A DNA stretch of 64,000 nucleotides from positions 13,101 to 77,100 of the forward strand of contig DASCMS010000161.1 of the NCBI GenBank assembly GCA_036011085.1, given 5' to 3'. The DNA comes from UBA8231 sp036011085. GTDB lineage: Bacteria > Latescibacterota > UBA2968 > UBA8231. A program made the position numbers and the translations under genes. Under the pieces are notes generated by a model, which was not told the DNA's origin, ran no database searches, and worked only from the letters and a program-made list of their open reading frames with translations. Positions 9,615 to 18,079 of the stretch are shown here, piece by piece. The number at the start of each line of letters is the position of its first letter. The stretch's first letter is position 1.

Positions 9615-10987
9615 AGACTCTCCGGGGGTGGTTGCTCGGCAAGGTAGTAGCGTCGTTTCGGGTCCTGCGGTCCCGTGCCGATCTCACGTACCAGCCCGCT
9701 GCCGACCATGCGGGCGAGCCGCGTGCGCGTGGCCCGTGGCGTGAGACTGATCTTCTTGGCGATTTCGCTCGTGGAACGCCCCTCGCCGCTCTCCAGGCAG
9801 GCGACGATGGACTGATCGGTGTCGTCGAGGCTTGGACGGTCCACCTGCGCGGTGTGCAGGGTGACCCGGAAACGGGTGGCCAGCTCCTCGAACAGCGGCG
9901 CCGCGAGCCCGGCCTCGTGGCAGGCGGCCGTCATGCGCTGGATGCCGCTGCCCCATTGCTCGATCAGGCCGAGAGCGTGGAAAACTCGGCCGATCACCCG
10001 GTTGCGAAGCTTCGACACACCGCGCGGCAGATCCTCGAGTGTGAGTCCGAAAGGGAGAAGGCCGGGGTTCTCGATCTCGAGCCGGTCGTCGAAGATAGAC
10101 AGGCGCAAGGGCGCGCCGCGCTGGGCATAGTCCGTGTGGGCCACCGCGTTGATGAGTGCTTCGCGTACCGCCACCGGGGGCAGACTCCAGCGCTCCTTTC
10201 GGCGCACGGGACCGATCTCGGCGCCGTGCAATGCGTGCTTCTGCACGAAAGCGATCGCTTCCTCGACGGCGGGCACGGGCAGTGAACGGATCTCAGCGCG
10301 ATCGACGATGCGGCTCTTGTCGGCGCCCTGGAAGCGTCCGACCTGGATCCAGGCATCGGGGAAATGCCGCTCGCGGTCCGTTCCGAACAGGATCATTCCT
10401 CCGACGGTCGGAACCTTCCGGCCTTGGTGGTCTGTGACGAGTCGCCAGGTCGCCAGGTCGCGTCGTGCGAGCTTTCGGACCGGGAGAAACGACTCGGAAG
10501 CGACTCGGAAGTCGATGGCTTCCGAGTCGAGTTCCGGCATGGGTTGCTCGTCGTAACCTTCACCCCGCGCGAAGCGGCGCAGTTCGTCGAGTAGCTCGGC
10601 GTCCGCACGACGATTGGTCGAGCCGACCCGAACGTAGGTTCCCCGCTCGGGCTCCTCGCGGGTGAAGTGGTGCGGCCGGCTGGGGCTGGGGTGGACGTGA
10701 ACCGCCAGCACGTGTGTCCGACGCCATGGGAGAATGTCGATCTCCGGTACGAGCCGGGGATGGATCCGGTCGCTGACGAGATTGGCGAGACGCTCTTCCA
10801 TGTCCAGCGCATCGGTTACGCCGCGCACGTGCCGGCTCCCGTCTTCTATGCCCAGGAGCAACGTCCCACCCGCCGTGTTAGCGAACGCCACGATCGTCTT
10901 GAGCACCCCGTCAGGAGAGGATAGGTCGCGTTTGAACTCCAGCGTCTTGCCTTCCGGACGCTTGAGGATGTCCTCCAGATCGGTCAC
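9611..10987 (-). CDS. AlbA_2/Schlafen-type ATP-binding transcriptional regulator (RecG C-terminal-like)
   Basis: 458 aa. Residues about 1-125 form an AlbA_2 (divergent AAA_4/Schlafen-like) domain with KTLEFKRD and GGTLLLGIEDG. Residues about 270-380 are a HATPase_c_4-like domain (VREALINAVAHTDY, FDDRLEIENPGLLP, NRVIGRVFHALGLIEQWGSGI). Residues about 395-450 form a winged helix (GRSTSEIAKKISLTPRATRTRLARMV). There is no helicase core, so the common RecG label is misleading. These proteins are usually DNA-binding regulators. The start is GTG at 10987, only 7 bases from a strong -10 box, so the mRNA is probably leaderless. An inverted repeat brackets the -35 box and three more copies of the same arm lie inside the gene, which suggests autoregulation. 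It leads an operon with the HD and enolase-like genes. Confidence 0.9.
   Translation of the reverse strand: MTDLEDILKRPEGKTLEFKRDLSSPDGVLKTIVAFANTAGGTLLLGIEDGSRHVRGVTDALDMEERLANLVSDRIHPRLVPEIDILPWRRTHVLAVHVHPSPSRPHHFTREEPERGTYVRVGSTNRRADAELLDELRRFARGEGYDEQPMPELDSEAIDFRVASESFLPVRKLARRDLATWRLVTDHQGRKVPTVGGMILFGTDRERHFPDAWIQVGRFQGADKSRIVDRAEIRSLPVPAVEEAIAFVQKHALHGAEIGPVRRKERWSLPPVAVREALINAVAHTDYAQRGAPLRLSIFDDRLEIENPGLLPFGLTLEDLPRGVSKLRNRVIGRVFHALGLIEQWGSGIQRMTAACHEAGLAAPLFEELATRFRVTLHTAQVDRPSLDDTDQSIVACLESGEGRSTSEIAKKISLTPRATRTRLARMVGSGLVREIGTGPQDPKRRYYLAEQPPPESL
10490..10529. repeat. Intragenic copies of the CTTCCGAGTCG operator arm
   Basis: Within the AlbA_2 gene the 11-mer CGACTCGGAAG occurs twice in tandem (10490-10500, 10501-10511), followed by its inverse CTTCCGAGTCG (10519-10529). 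The same word forms the upstream arm of the promoter inverted repeat about 500 bp away. It could be a secondary operator used for roadblock or looping, or a coincidence of codon use (the Ser/Glu/Ser run encoded here). Confidence 0.55.
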
Positions 10988-10994
10988 GCTCAGA

Positions 10995-11024
10995 AGTATA
11001 CTCGGAAGGGCCGCGACGAATCAA
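10995..11024 (-). promoter_or_regulatory. Sigma70-like promoter of the AlbA_2-HD-enolase operon
   Basis: Read on the minus strand: -35 TTGATT (11024-11019), an 18-base spacer, and -10 TATACT (11000-10995), with the GTG start at 10987. Only 7 bases separate the -10 from the start codon, so transcription should start at or near the first codon. No Shine-Dalgarno sequence is present. The surrounding DNA is far more GC-rich, so the two boxes stand out. Confidence 0.7.
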
Positions 11025-11034
11025 GCTTCCGAGT
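11000..11034. promoter_or_regulatory. Inverted-repeat operator around the -35 box
   Basis: Perfect 9-base arms ACTCGGAAG (11000-11008) and CTTCCGAGT (11026-11034) with a 17-base spacer. The pair encloses the -35 box and touches the -10 box. Occupancy would block RNA polymerase. The simplest reading is an autorepressor site for the winged-helix protein encoded just downstream. Confidence 0.6.
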
Positions 11035-11081
11035 CGCTCGCCAGATCCCTCCGCGACCACGGCCAGCCGTGGTCCGGCGAT

Positions 11082-12437
11082 CTACACCTTACGGGGCACG
11101 TCGGTGACCTTCTCCAGGTCAACCTGGCTCTCTCCCACCGCCAGCATGCCAACGAAGGACCGCGCCGTCGTCGGGTCGTTGGTGAACACGACACCACGGG
11201 AGATCCGCCCACCCCCCTCCGTCATCTCCAGTGGCATACGCTGTTGCAGATCCTCCGCCCACGCCGCGATGCTGGTGAAACCGGCGTCGATCACATCTTT
11301 CACGCGCACGATCCGCCACTGGGCGGTACGCTCTGCCAGCACGTGTTCGCCCAGCGCCAGCGCCAGCCGGCCCATCGTGTAGCGCGGGTTGACCTCGACG
11401 ATCGGCTTCAGCCGCAGCGTCTGGGCGGCATCGCAATAAACGAAGGCGTCGATGCCGACGGGTCCTCGGTACTCTGCGGGCAACCGCGCCTGCAGCAGCC
11501 CGCCAAGACGAGCGCACAGCTCCGGCAGTCTGTCATTGTCGCCGCCATGAAGCCACCCGCGCACATCCGCGTCCAATCCGGCTTCAATCTCATGCACGAA
11601 GACACCCTGGAAACGACCCCGGTTGTCGGACAGAAAACGCCTCGTACCCAGAAAACAGATCGATCCGTCCTCGTCGATCTCGTACTGTGCAGACAGGTCG
11701 ACGACGCGGTCGAGCCACGGTTCGACGACGACGGCGCCCGATTCTACCAGCGTCCGCCTCAGCCATTGCCGTTGATAGCCCTTGAGCTCGGCAGCGTTGA
11801 CGACCATCTGCTGGCCGCCGGCAGCGCCGAAATCCGATTTGATGACGGCCCGTTGCCAGCCCGCCTCGAAACCCTCTGCAACGGTCCGCGCGACCGCCGA
11901 CTCTTCCCGGCAGGTGATGCCGATTTCGTCGCGTCCGCACAACCAGCTGTCACCACCATCTGCGTGCAGATCATCGATGACCTCGGCCAGCCAGGCGGCG
12001 CTCCAGCTCTTCGAGTACAGCTGCCGGCGCGACTCGCTCCACAGAGCTGAGGGTGACGCGGTGCCGTCTGGCAGTTGGGCGGCCAGCGGCTCGAGGGCAG
12101 CCACGCTGTCCGGCGACCAGCCCCAGGGGTGCAGTCCGGCGATCCGTCGTTGCAGCAGTTCGGGAGGGGGATCGGACCCGGCATCCCAGGTGATGAGCTC
12201 CGGATCGGGCAACCCGGCGGCTTTCTGAGACTGCAGGAACTCCGTGGACGGCAACTCCGGCACGACCACGATATCGTCAGGCGACGCCAGCAGGGCCGGG
12301 ACCAGGGCCAGGTCGTGGGCGAGGTCACGCAGACCTTCTGAAGGTGTGAAGGATGTACCCCGACCGGCCGTCAGATCGCAGAGGGGATTGAACCAGTAGA
12401 GGCAGGGGCGACGGCTGTGAGAGCTCGAGTGGGCCAT
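11082..12437 (-). CDS. ATP-grasp-fold protein of unknown substrate
   Basis: 451 aa. An N-terminal region (1-150) looks like a pre-ATP-grasp domain. It is followed by an ATP-grasp core: RAVIKSDFGAAGGQQM (nucleotide-binding lysine and glycine loop), AVVVEPWLDRVVDLSAQYEID, and a metal-binding end LRLKPIVEVNPRYTMGR with the typical E-x-N. ATP-grasp enzymes join a carboxylate to an amine or thiol through an acyl phosphate. No ligase partner gene is next to it, so the substrate is open; a peptide or amino-acid ligase is plausible. It has no clear SD and is separated from the regulator gene by 94 bp. It is divergent from the creatininase operon. Confidence 0.75.
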   Translation of the reverse strand: MAHSSSHSRRPCLYWFNPLCDLTAGRGTSFTPSEGLRDLAHDLALVPALLASPDDIVVVPELPSTEFLQSQKAAGLPDPELITWDAGSDPPPELLQRRIAGLHPWGWSPDSVAALEPLAAQLPDGTASPSALWSESRRQLYSKSWSAAWLAEVIDDLHADGGDSWLCGRDEIGITCREESAVARTVAEGFEAGWQRAVIKSDFGAAGGQQMVVNAAELKGYQRQWLRRTLVESGAVVVEPWLDRVVDLSAQYEIDEDGSICFLGTRRFLSDNRGRFQGVFVHEIEAGLDADVRGWLHGGDNDRLPELCARLGGLLQARLPAEYRGPVGIDAFVYCDAAQTLRLKPIVEVNPRYTMGRLALALGEHVLAERTAQWRIVRVKDVIDAGFTSIAAWAEDLQQRMPLEMTEGGGRISRGVVFTNDPTTARSFVGMLAVGESQVDLEKVTDVPRKV

Positions 12438-12526
12438 GGGAGAGAAAGCTACGGCATCCCACCGGGTCCTGGATGTGACTTCCGGCCATCCCCTCGCGCT
12501 CCCCCTGTCGTTCGCCGATTATGTGG

Positions 12527-12534
12527 GGAGGAGG
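12527..12534 (+). promoter_or_regulatory. Shine-Dalgarno site that fixes the creatininase start
   Basis: A GGGGAGGAGG run lies about 8 bases before ATG 12543. It argues against the longer in-frame starts upstream, which would overlap the divergent ATP-grasp gene and add a non-conserved, Pro/Arg-rich N-terminus. Confidence 0.6.
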
Positions 12535-12542
12535 ATCGTCCT

Positions 12543-13337
12543 ATGCGCTGGGAACACCTGAGTTACAAAGCCTTCGGACCCGCCGTCCGCGACTGTGCCG
12601 GTGTCGGTGTCATCCCCATCGGTGTCATCGAGCCGCACAGTGCCCACCTGCCGTTGGGCACCGATTGCTTCGCCTCCCACCACATCGCCTGCGAGGCGGC
12701 CGCACGTGAGCCGGCCCTCGTCCTTCCCTCCTACCCGTGGGGGATCAACCATGAGGGCGCTCACCTGCCCGGCTCCATCGTCATCGAACGCGACCTCGTC
12801 TTCCGCCTGCTGCAGAACGTGTGCGACGAGATGGCCCGTCACGGCGTGAAGAAGATCGTCCTGCTCTCCGGTCACGGCGGCAACCGCTACGCCCTGCCCC
12901 TGTTCGTGCAGACCCTCGTCGAGAAGGAACGGGACTACGCCGTCTACTACGCCCAGCTGCCGGGCTTTGACGGCTGGAAGAACCTGAAGGAAGCCGACGA
13001 CGACGGCCATGCCGGCGAGCAGGAAACGAGCATGATGCTGCATCTCGATGCCGATCTGGTCGACATGGAGGCCGTCCCCGACCCCTTCACCAATCAGGGA
13101 GGCAACGCCGAGTTGAAGCGGGCCGGCGCCTACTCACCCGTCGACTGGTATGCGATGTACCCCAACATGTACGTCGGTGACGCCGGCAAGGCGACGGCGG
13201 CCAAAGGCAAGGCCGTCTTCGATCACAGCATCGACGCCTTCGCAAAGCTGCTGGGAGCGGTGAAGGCGGATGAGATCACGGCCGAGCTGCTCACCCGGTT
13301 CAGGGAAGGGGTGAAGGCGCCGACGTCGCCCTACTGA
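12543..13337 (+). CDS. Creatininase-family amidohydrolase
   Basis: 264 aa from ATG 12543. The family metal site is visible: E30-x-H32 and D41 (GVIEPHSAHLPLGTD), the GHGGN loop (LLSGHGGNRYALP) and a late Glu (GEQETSMM). The usual second HG of E-x-H-G is replaced by HS. The family opens cyclic amides, for example creatinine or the formamide in riboflavin/F420 or mycofactocin (MftE) biosynthesis. Here it starts a plus-strand operon with a propeller protein, a prenyl-synthase-like enzyme, a GH-like protein, a methyltransferase and an enolase-like enzyme, so its substrate is probably linked to that cluster rather than creatinine. Confidence 0.88.
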   Translation: MRWEHLSYKAFGPAVRDCAGVGVIPIGVIEPHSAHLPLGTDCFASHHIACEAAAREPALVLPSYPWGINHEGAHLPGSIVIERDLVFRLLQNVCDEMARHGVKKIVLLSGHGGNRYALPLFVQTLVEKERDYAVYYAQLPGFDGWKNLKEADDDGHAGEQETSMMLHLDADLVDMEAVPDPFTNQGGNAELKRAGAYSPVDWYAMYPNMYVGDAGKATAAKGKAVFDHSIDAFAKLLGAVKADEITAELLTRFREGVKAPTSPY

Positions 13338-13339
13338 CC

Positions 13340-14635
13340 ATGACCCTCCATGTCCGCATCGAAGTCGAGGACGAGATCTACTCGTACACACCAGCCGACA
13401 ACGGCGCCGGGCCTCTGTGGTGCCACGGCTCCACCGTGGTCGCCCGGCGGGAGGATCATGTCTTTGTCGCAGGCCTGGAGACGATTGCGGAGCAGGTCCC
13501 GCTCAACAACACGCGCTGGCTGCTGTTCGATCGCCGGGACGACGGTGACTGGCGACTGCTGCATCGGGATCTGACGGGACGCACGCGCGAGCCCTCCCCC
13601 GTCGCCCTCGCAGGCGACGATCTGCTGGTCTCAGCCAATCCGACTCAGGCCGACCCCGGGGAATACGGCGGTCCGGCGACCCCGACGGTGTTTCGTTTCA
13701 ACGCCCGGGACCCCGAGTCCGACCCCCAACTGGAACAGCCCGACTGGGAGGGTACACCCCCGTTCAGCGAACACTCCTATCGCACCGTCACCGCCGACTG
13801 CGAGAGTGAGGACGTGCTCTACATGCAGAACGAGGGGTACGAGATCGCCCACCTGTCACTGCGGCGCGGCGATGTGTGGCAGGCCCGCGGTCAGATTCGC
13901 TGGCCTCTCGGCAGCGAATACGACAGACCGCAACCCCTGCGCCTGTGCTACCCCAACGTCATGCTGCGCTCCGGGGCTGCCCACTTTCTCGGTGTAGGTG
14001 ACATCGTCGAGCCGGTAGAGGAGTGGCGCGCGGCCAAGAAGCAGATTACCGGGCGCGACTGGGACTATGTCTTCCGGCGCTTGTTCTACGCCGCCTCTCC
14101 CGATATCGCTCGGGAGCCTTTCGGTGAATGGCTGGAGCTGGCCAACCGGGATGCCACGGCCGGCTCCACGCGCAACTGTGATCTCTGGGTCGACGCCAGG
14201 GGTGACGCCCATGTTCTCTGGATCGACGTCAGCACCGATGCCCGTATCCGTGACCAGTTCTTCCCCGGCACCGAGTTGCGGAATTCGCTGGAGTATGCGG
14301 TGGTGCGGGACGGCATGATCACAGCGCGCCACACGCTCGCCGCTCTCGGCGAGGACCAGGACGGGTCGCTCCCGACACAGGCTCGGATCCACATCACGCC
14401 TTTCGGTCTGCCCGCCGTGCTGGGCCAGTTCCAGCACGGCAACACCACGCTCTGGCGTCTGGCGCTGTTGGAAGCAGAACCGACGTGGGTCGACATCCCC
14501 TTTTCGCGGCCCATGACCGGCACCTTCCTGACCAACACGGTGCGCGGCGGCTCGGCTCCGAGTGATACCATCGACATCGTCGGCAGCGTGGCCGGGTCCG
14601 GCCTCGGGTACGCCCGACTGCGCGTGGAGCCATGA
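13340..14635 (+). CDS. BNR-type beta-propeller protein, function unknown
   Basis: 431 aa, starting two bases after the creatininase stop. The sequence alternates short beta strands with Trp and Asp turns (NNTRWLLFDRRDDGDWRLLH, CDLWVDARGDAHVLWIDV), as in BNR_4-like propellers. It has no signal peptide or transmembrane segment. No catalytic motif is recognised. Its stop overlaps the ATG of the squalene/phytoene-synthase-like gene (14632-14635), so the two are made together. It may be a sugar- or polymer-processing enzyme or a binding protein; I have no firm function. Confidence 0.7.
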   Translation: MTLHVRIEVEDEIYSYTPADNGAGPLWCHGSTVVARREDHVFVAGLETIAEQVPLNNTRWLLFDRRDDGDWRLLHRDLTGRTREPSPVALAGDDLLVSANPTQADPGEYGGPATPTVFRFNARDPESDPQLEQPDWEGTPPFSEHSYRTVTADCESEDVLYMQNEGYEIAHLSLRRGDVWQARGQIRWPLGSEYDRPQPLRLCYPNVMLRSGAAHFLGVGDIVEPVEEWRAAKKQITGRDWDYVFRRLFYAASPDIAREPFGEWLELANRDATAGSTRNCDLWVDARGDAHVLWIDVSTDARIRDQFFPGTELRNSLEYAVVRDGMITARHTLAALGEDQDGSLPTQARIHITPFGLPAVLGQFQHGNTTLWRLALLEAEPTWVDIPFSRPMTGTFLTNTVRGGSAPSDTIDIVGSVAGSGLGYARLRVEP

Positions 14636-15717
14636 GCTCCACCATCGCCGGCTGGCGCCGCCCCTGGCTGGTCCTGAATGGGGCACGCGTGAACCGTGAC
14701 CGCCCTGACCTGGACGGACTGCGACAGCAGGCAGACCCGGAAGCCTTCGTCTGGCAGATCCTGCCCCATGCGGCGCGCACCTTCTCCGCCTGTATCTCCT
14801 TGCTGCCGCCCCGCATCGCCCGTGCCGCAGCCGTGGGCAACCTCTACTGCCGCATTCTCGACACCTACGAGGACCAGCACCCCGATCCCGCCTCGCGGGA
14901 GGCCGCCCTGCGGGCTTTCGCCACGCGCCTGGACACCACCCCGCCCACACCGGCGCCACCTATCCCGAACGCCTTCCAGCAGGATGCCCGCGACGCCACA
15001 CACCTGCTGCTCGTCGAACGCTGCGATATGGTGGACCGCGTCTTTCTCACTCTCGACGAAGGACAGCAGCAGGCGGTACGAAGTGTCGTCACCGCCATGG
15101 CCGAGGGCATGTGCTGGTCCTCCCGGGTCTTCGTCGAACAGGACGGCGTGCTGGCGGACGAGGCCCAGCTGCTGCGCTACTGTCGCAACGTCATCGGCCA
15201 CCCCGTCGTCTTCGTCATGCATCTGCTGCGCGGCGACCACCTGCCCGCTGAGTTGACCGAGCACGCCATGGTCGTTGGGGAAATGGTACAGCTGGCCAAC
15301 ATCACCCGCGACATCGAGAAGGACCTGCAGCGCGGTGTCGCCTACCACCCGGACCTGCGCTCCCAATTGAACGGCAACCCGCAGGATCCGGCCCTCATCC
15401 GCCGGGCACGACTCGAGTTTCTGCGCCTCGCCCTGGCCAGGGTACCCGCATACCTGCGCATCGTCGAGGCCATCGACTTCGACCGCATCAGTACGACGCG
15501 TGCGTCGGCACTGCTGATGCTCCTGTTCACCGATCGCCACTACCGCGGCTGCGCCCGTCGTCTTGGCCTACCGTCCTGGTCGGGAGCCGACAGCTGGCCG
15601 GCGCTGCTGCGACAGACCCTGCCCGCCGTCGTCTCGCCACACTACACCCGCAGGATGCTGACTCGCGTGCAGGAGAACTTCCTGGGCGCTCTCCGTGAAA
15701 GCGAAGCACACGCGTGA
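14632..15717 (+). CDS. Squalene/phytoene synthase-family protein
   Basis: 361 aa. It has both aspartate-rich motifs of trans-isoprenyl head-to-head synthases: D77-TYE-D81 (YCRILDTYEDQ) and, near residues 222-232, NITRDIEKDLQRG followed by AYHP. The CRNVIGHPVVF helix also fits. Known members condense two farnesyl- or geranylgeranyl-diphosphates. The protein is longer at the N-terminus than HpnC/HpnD. No desaturase, cyclase or other terpenoid gene is in the window, so squalene, phytoene and other products are all possible. Start ATG and stop both overlap the neighbouring genes. Confidence 0.88.
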   Translation: MSSTIAGWRRPWLVLNGARVNRDRPDLDGLRQQADPEAFVWQILPHAARTFSACISLLPPRIARAAAVGNLYCRILDTYEDQHPDPASREAALRAFATRLDTTPPTPAPPIPNAFQQDARDATHLLLVERCDMVDRVFLTLDEGQQQAVRSVVTAMAEGMCWSSRVFVEQDGVLADEAQLLRYCRNVIGHPVVFVMHLLRGDHLPAELTEHAMVVGEMVQLANITRDIEKDLQRGVAYHPDLRSQLNGNPQDPALIRRARLEFLRLALARVPAYLRIVEAIDFDRISTTRASALLMLLFTDRHYRGCARRLGLPSWSGADSWPALLRQTLPAVVSPHYTRRMLTRVQENFLGALRESEAHA

Positions 15718-18074
15718 GCTCCGACTTCGAGCGCGAATGGCGGCGCAAGGTGCGCCGGGTGCGTGGTTCCGATTTCTGGCACACCGTGTCCTGCCCGCCA
15801 CAGGCCCGGATCGAGCCGGCACGGCAACGCCCACGTCGTGGCGACGTTGCCATCGACAGCGCCTGGTCACTGCAGCTGGAGGGTGATGTCAGTACCGGCG
15901 GACCGGCCACACGCGGTGTCGAGGATCTGCGCCACAGCCTGGCACGCCGACTCGGCCTGCGTCTGCGGCGGGGTAGCGCTGCCTGCCCACGCCTTGTGTT
16001 TCGCCTGCAACCGGGACGAAAACCCGTGGATCGCTGGTCGGGGCGCTTCCGTCTGCACGTCACCCGCAACTGCGTCGAGATCGTCGCACCAACCGAGGCC
16101 GCGTTGCTGCGCTCCAGTCTCTGGCTGTCCAACTACTTCAGCCTGCGGCGCAACGCCCACTTGTCTCTGGGACGTCGCCGGATTCAGCCCTCCGTGGACC
16201 TGCATGTCGGCGCCGATCTGTGGGGCGGGTTCTGCACCACCCAGGGCTGGATCCACGGACGCGAGAGGGACGACAACTTCCTCGAACTGGCTCGCGTCGG
16301 CGTCAATGCCGTGCCGATCATGACGCTGCTCGAAGACTATCTACTACCCGGCGCGGATGGCCTCGCGCAACTGGGCCATCCCGATGCGGGAAGGAACCGC
16401 CGGCGCCTGAAGAAGCTGGCGCGCGCCGCCGCGGCCTGCGGTGTGCACATCATGCTCATGGGTTACAACCCCAAGCTCGAGCCCGATCATGCACTGTTCC
16501 GACGACGGCCACGCTCCCGCGGCGCCCTGCAGGCTGGCGGTGCGTTCCGTACGCTCTGCACGAGCGACCCGACGACCCGCCGTTTCCTCGCCGATGCCTG
16601 GGCCTCGCTCTTTGCCGACATCCCTGAGCTCGGCGGCATCATCGCCATCACCGGCGGCGAGGGCTTCTACCACTGCTTCATGCGCAGTGCGGACCGCGCT
16701 GCAGATTGTCCGCGATGTGGCCGGCGTCACGGACCGGAGGCGGTGGCCGAGCTCGTCAATGATGTCGCCCGCAGCATGCACAAGGCCCAACCCGAGGCCC
16801 GCCTCACCACCTGGCCGTATTCGTCCACCCACTGGTCCGGGGACCGGGATCAGGACGACTACATCGCCGCCCTCGATCCCGGGCACGTCATCTTCCAGAC
16901 CGAGATCGACAAGGACTCCGTCGACTGGCGTGAGGCCGGTTATGCCAAGGACTGCTGGGACTATTCCATGAGCCGGGTCACGCCCAGCGACCGGTGCCGG
17001 CGCCAGCGCTCGTTGTGCCGCAAGGCTGGTCTGCCCTTCAGCACCAAACTCGAGATCAACACTTCGATAGAATGCCTCAACGTACCCTACCTGCCGACAC
17101 TCGAGAACCAGCGGGCCATCTGGGAGAACGCCCGCCGGCTGCGGCCCCAGGCCATCCACTCACGGTGGCTCTTCGACGGCGCCAGCAAGTCGCCTTCCGA
17201 AGAGCTCGGTTACTGGTCGATCTGGGGTAAGGGCACCGAGTTCGAGGATCTCGATCATACGCTGACGGCCATCGCCGAGCGTGACTTCGGGCGCAAAGCC
17301 GCCCGCCGTGTGCGCCGCGGGTGGGCGTTGTGCTCCGACGGGATGCGCCACCATCCCCAACTCGACTACTACAAAGGTCCGTTCTTCGTCGGCCCCGGCC
17401 AGCCGCTCGTGCTGGATGGTGCCAGTGCCGACCTGCCGGGGAAAGCGCCCGAGTCACTCGACGAGGCCTTCTTTGGTGTGTTCTACTGGCAGTGGGAGAA
17501 CGCCGTTACGAACGACACCACTTCCCTGATCGAGAAGAGGCCGCTGTTCTATGCCCGCCCCTTCTTCCGTGCCCTGGCCCGTCGCGGCCAGCGACGCGGA
17601 CAGGACGTAGCCCTGGAAGAGCTGCGGGAGCTGGCTCGTCTGTGGGAGAGAGGCGCGGTGCAGATCGAAGCCGCCGGCGTTGATGTACTCCGCGCCGGAC
17701 GGTCACGTTACCGCCGTGAGGTCACCCTCGCCCGTTTCCTGGCGCTGACGTGGCGCTCGGCCGCTCGCGTCGAGGAGTTTCTGCGCCTGCGCGACACCGT
17801 ACACGAGCACTCCGGCCGGCTGTGGGTTCGTGCCGGGCATGTCCGCGAAAACCTGCGCGACGTGGACCGCATGGAGCAGGTGGCGCGGGAGGAGCTGAAG
17901 ACCGCCAGACAGGCGTTGCGACTGGTGGCTGACACGGACTATCTGGACCTGTCCCTGCGCCTCGACATGGGCACCGTGTCGACGGAGCAGATCTTGCAGG
18001 CCAAGGTGATCCAGGTTGAAGACCTGTTGGCTCGTCGCCTGCCCGAGTGGCGGGAGCAGCTGCAAACCTGGTAG
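15714..18074 (+). CDS. Glycoside-hydrolase-like TIM-barrel protein
   Basis: 786 aa from GTG 15714, overlapping the previous stop (GTGA). An N-terminal alpha/beta domain (about 60-150), like the non-catalytic domain of alpha-glucuronidases and hexosaminidases, is followed by a barrel beginning PSVDLHVGADLWGGF. Strand-end acids occur in IIAITGGEGFYH and VIFQTEIDKDSVDW. A small C-x2-C segment lies at DCPRCGRRHG, and a long Arg/Glu-rich helical C-terminus runs from about 600 to 786. The closest general type is GH67/GH20-like. No signal peptide is seen. Substrate and catalytic acid are uncertain. It sits in a coupled operon after the prenyl-synthase-like gene and before a methyltransferase. Confidence 0.72.
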   Translation: MSSDFEREWRRKVRRVRGSDFWHTVSCPPQARIEPARQRPRRGDVAIDSAWSLQLEGDVSTGGPATRGVEDLRHSLARRLGLRLRRGSAACPRLVFRLQPGRKPVDRWSGRFRLHVTRNCVEIVAPTEAALLRSSLWLSNYFSLRRNAHLSLGRRRIQPSVDLHVGADLWGGFCTTQGWIHGRERDDNFLELARVGVNAVPIMTLLEDYLLPGADGLAQLGHPDAGRNRRRLKKLARAAAACGVHIMLMGYNPKLEPDHALFRRRPRSRGALQAGGAFRTLCTSDPTTRRFLADAWASLFADIPELGGIIAITGGEGFYHCFMRSADRAADCPRCGRRHGPEAVAELVNDVARSMHKAQPEARLTTWPYSSTHWSGDRDQDDYIAALDPGHVIFQTEIDKDSVDWREAGYAKDCWDYSMSRVTPSDRCRRQRSLCRKAGLPFSTKLEINTSIECLNVPYLPTLENQRAIWENARRLRPQAIHSRWLFDGASKSPSEELGYWSIWGKGTEFEDLDHTLTAIAERDFGRKAARRVRRGWALCSDGMRHHPQLDYYKGPFFVGPGQPLVLDGASADLPGKAPESLDEAFFGVFYWQWENAVTNDTTSLIEKRPLFYARPFFRALARRGQRRGQDVALEELRELARLWERGAVQIEAAGVDVLRAGRSRYRREVTLARFLALTWRSAARVEEFLRLRDTVHEHSGRLWVRAGHVRENLRDVDRMEQVAREELKTARQALRLVADTDYLDLSLRLDMGTVSTEQILQAKVIQVEDLLARRLPEWREQLQTW

Positions 18075-18079
18075 GTCCG

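Noticed and set aside
9611..10987. RecG helicase
   Set aside because: No helicase motifs; only the AlbA_2 and HATPase_c_4-like regions resemble proteins mislabelled as RecG.
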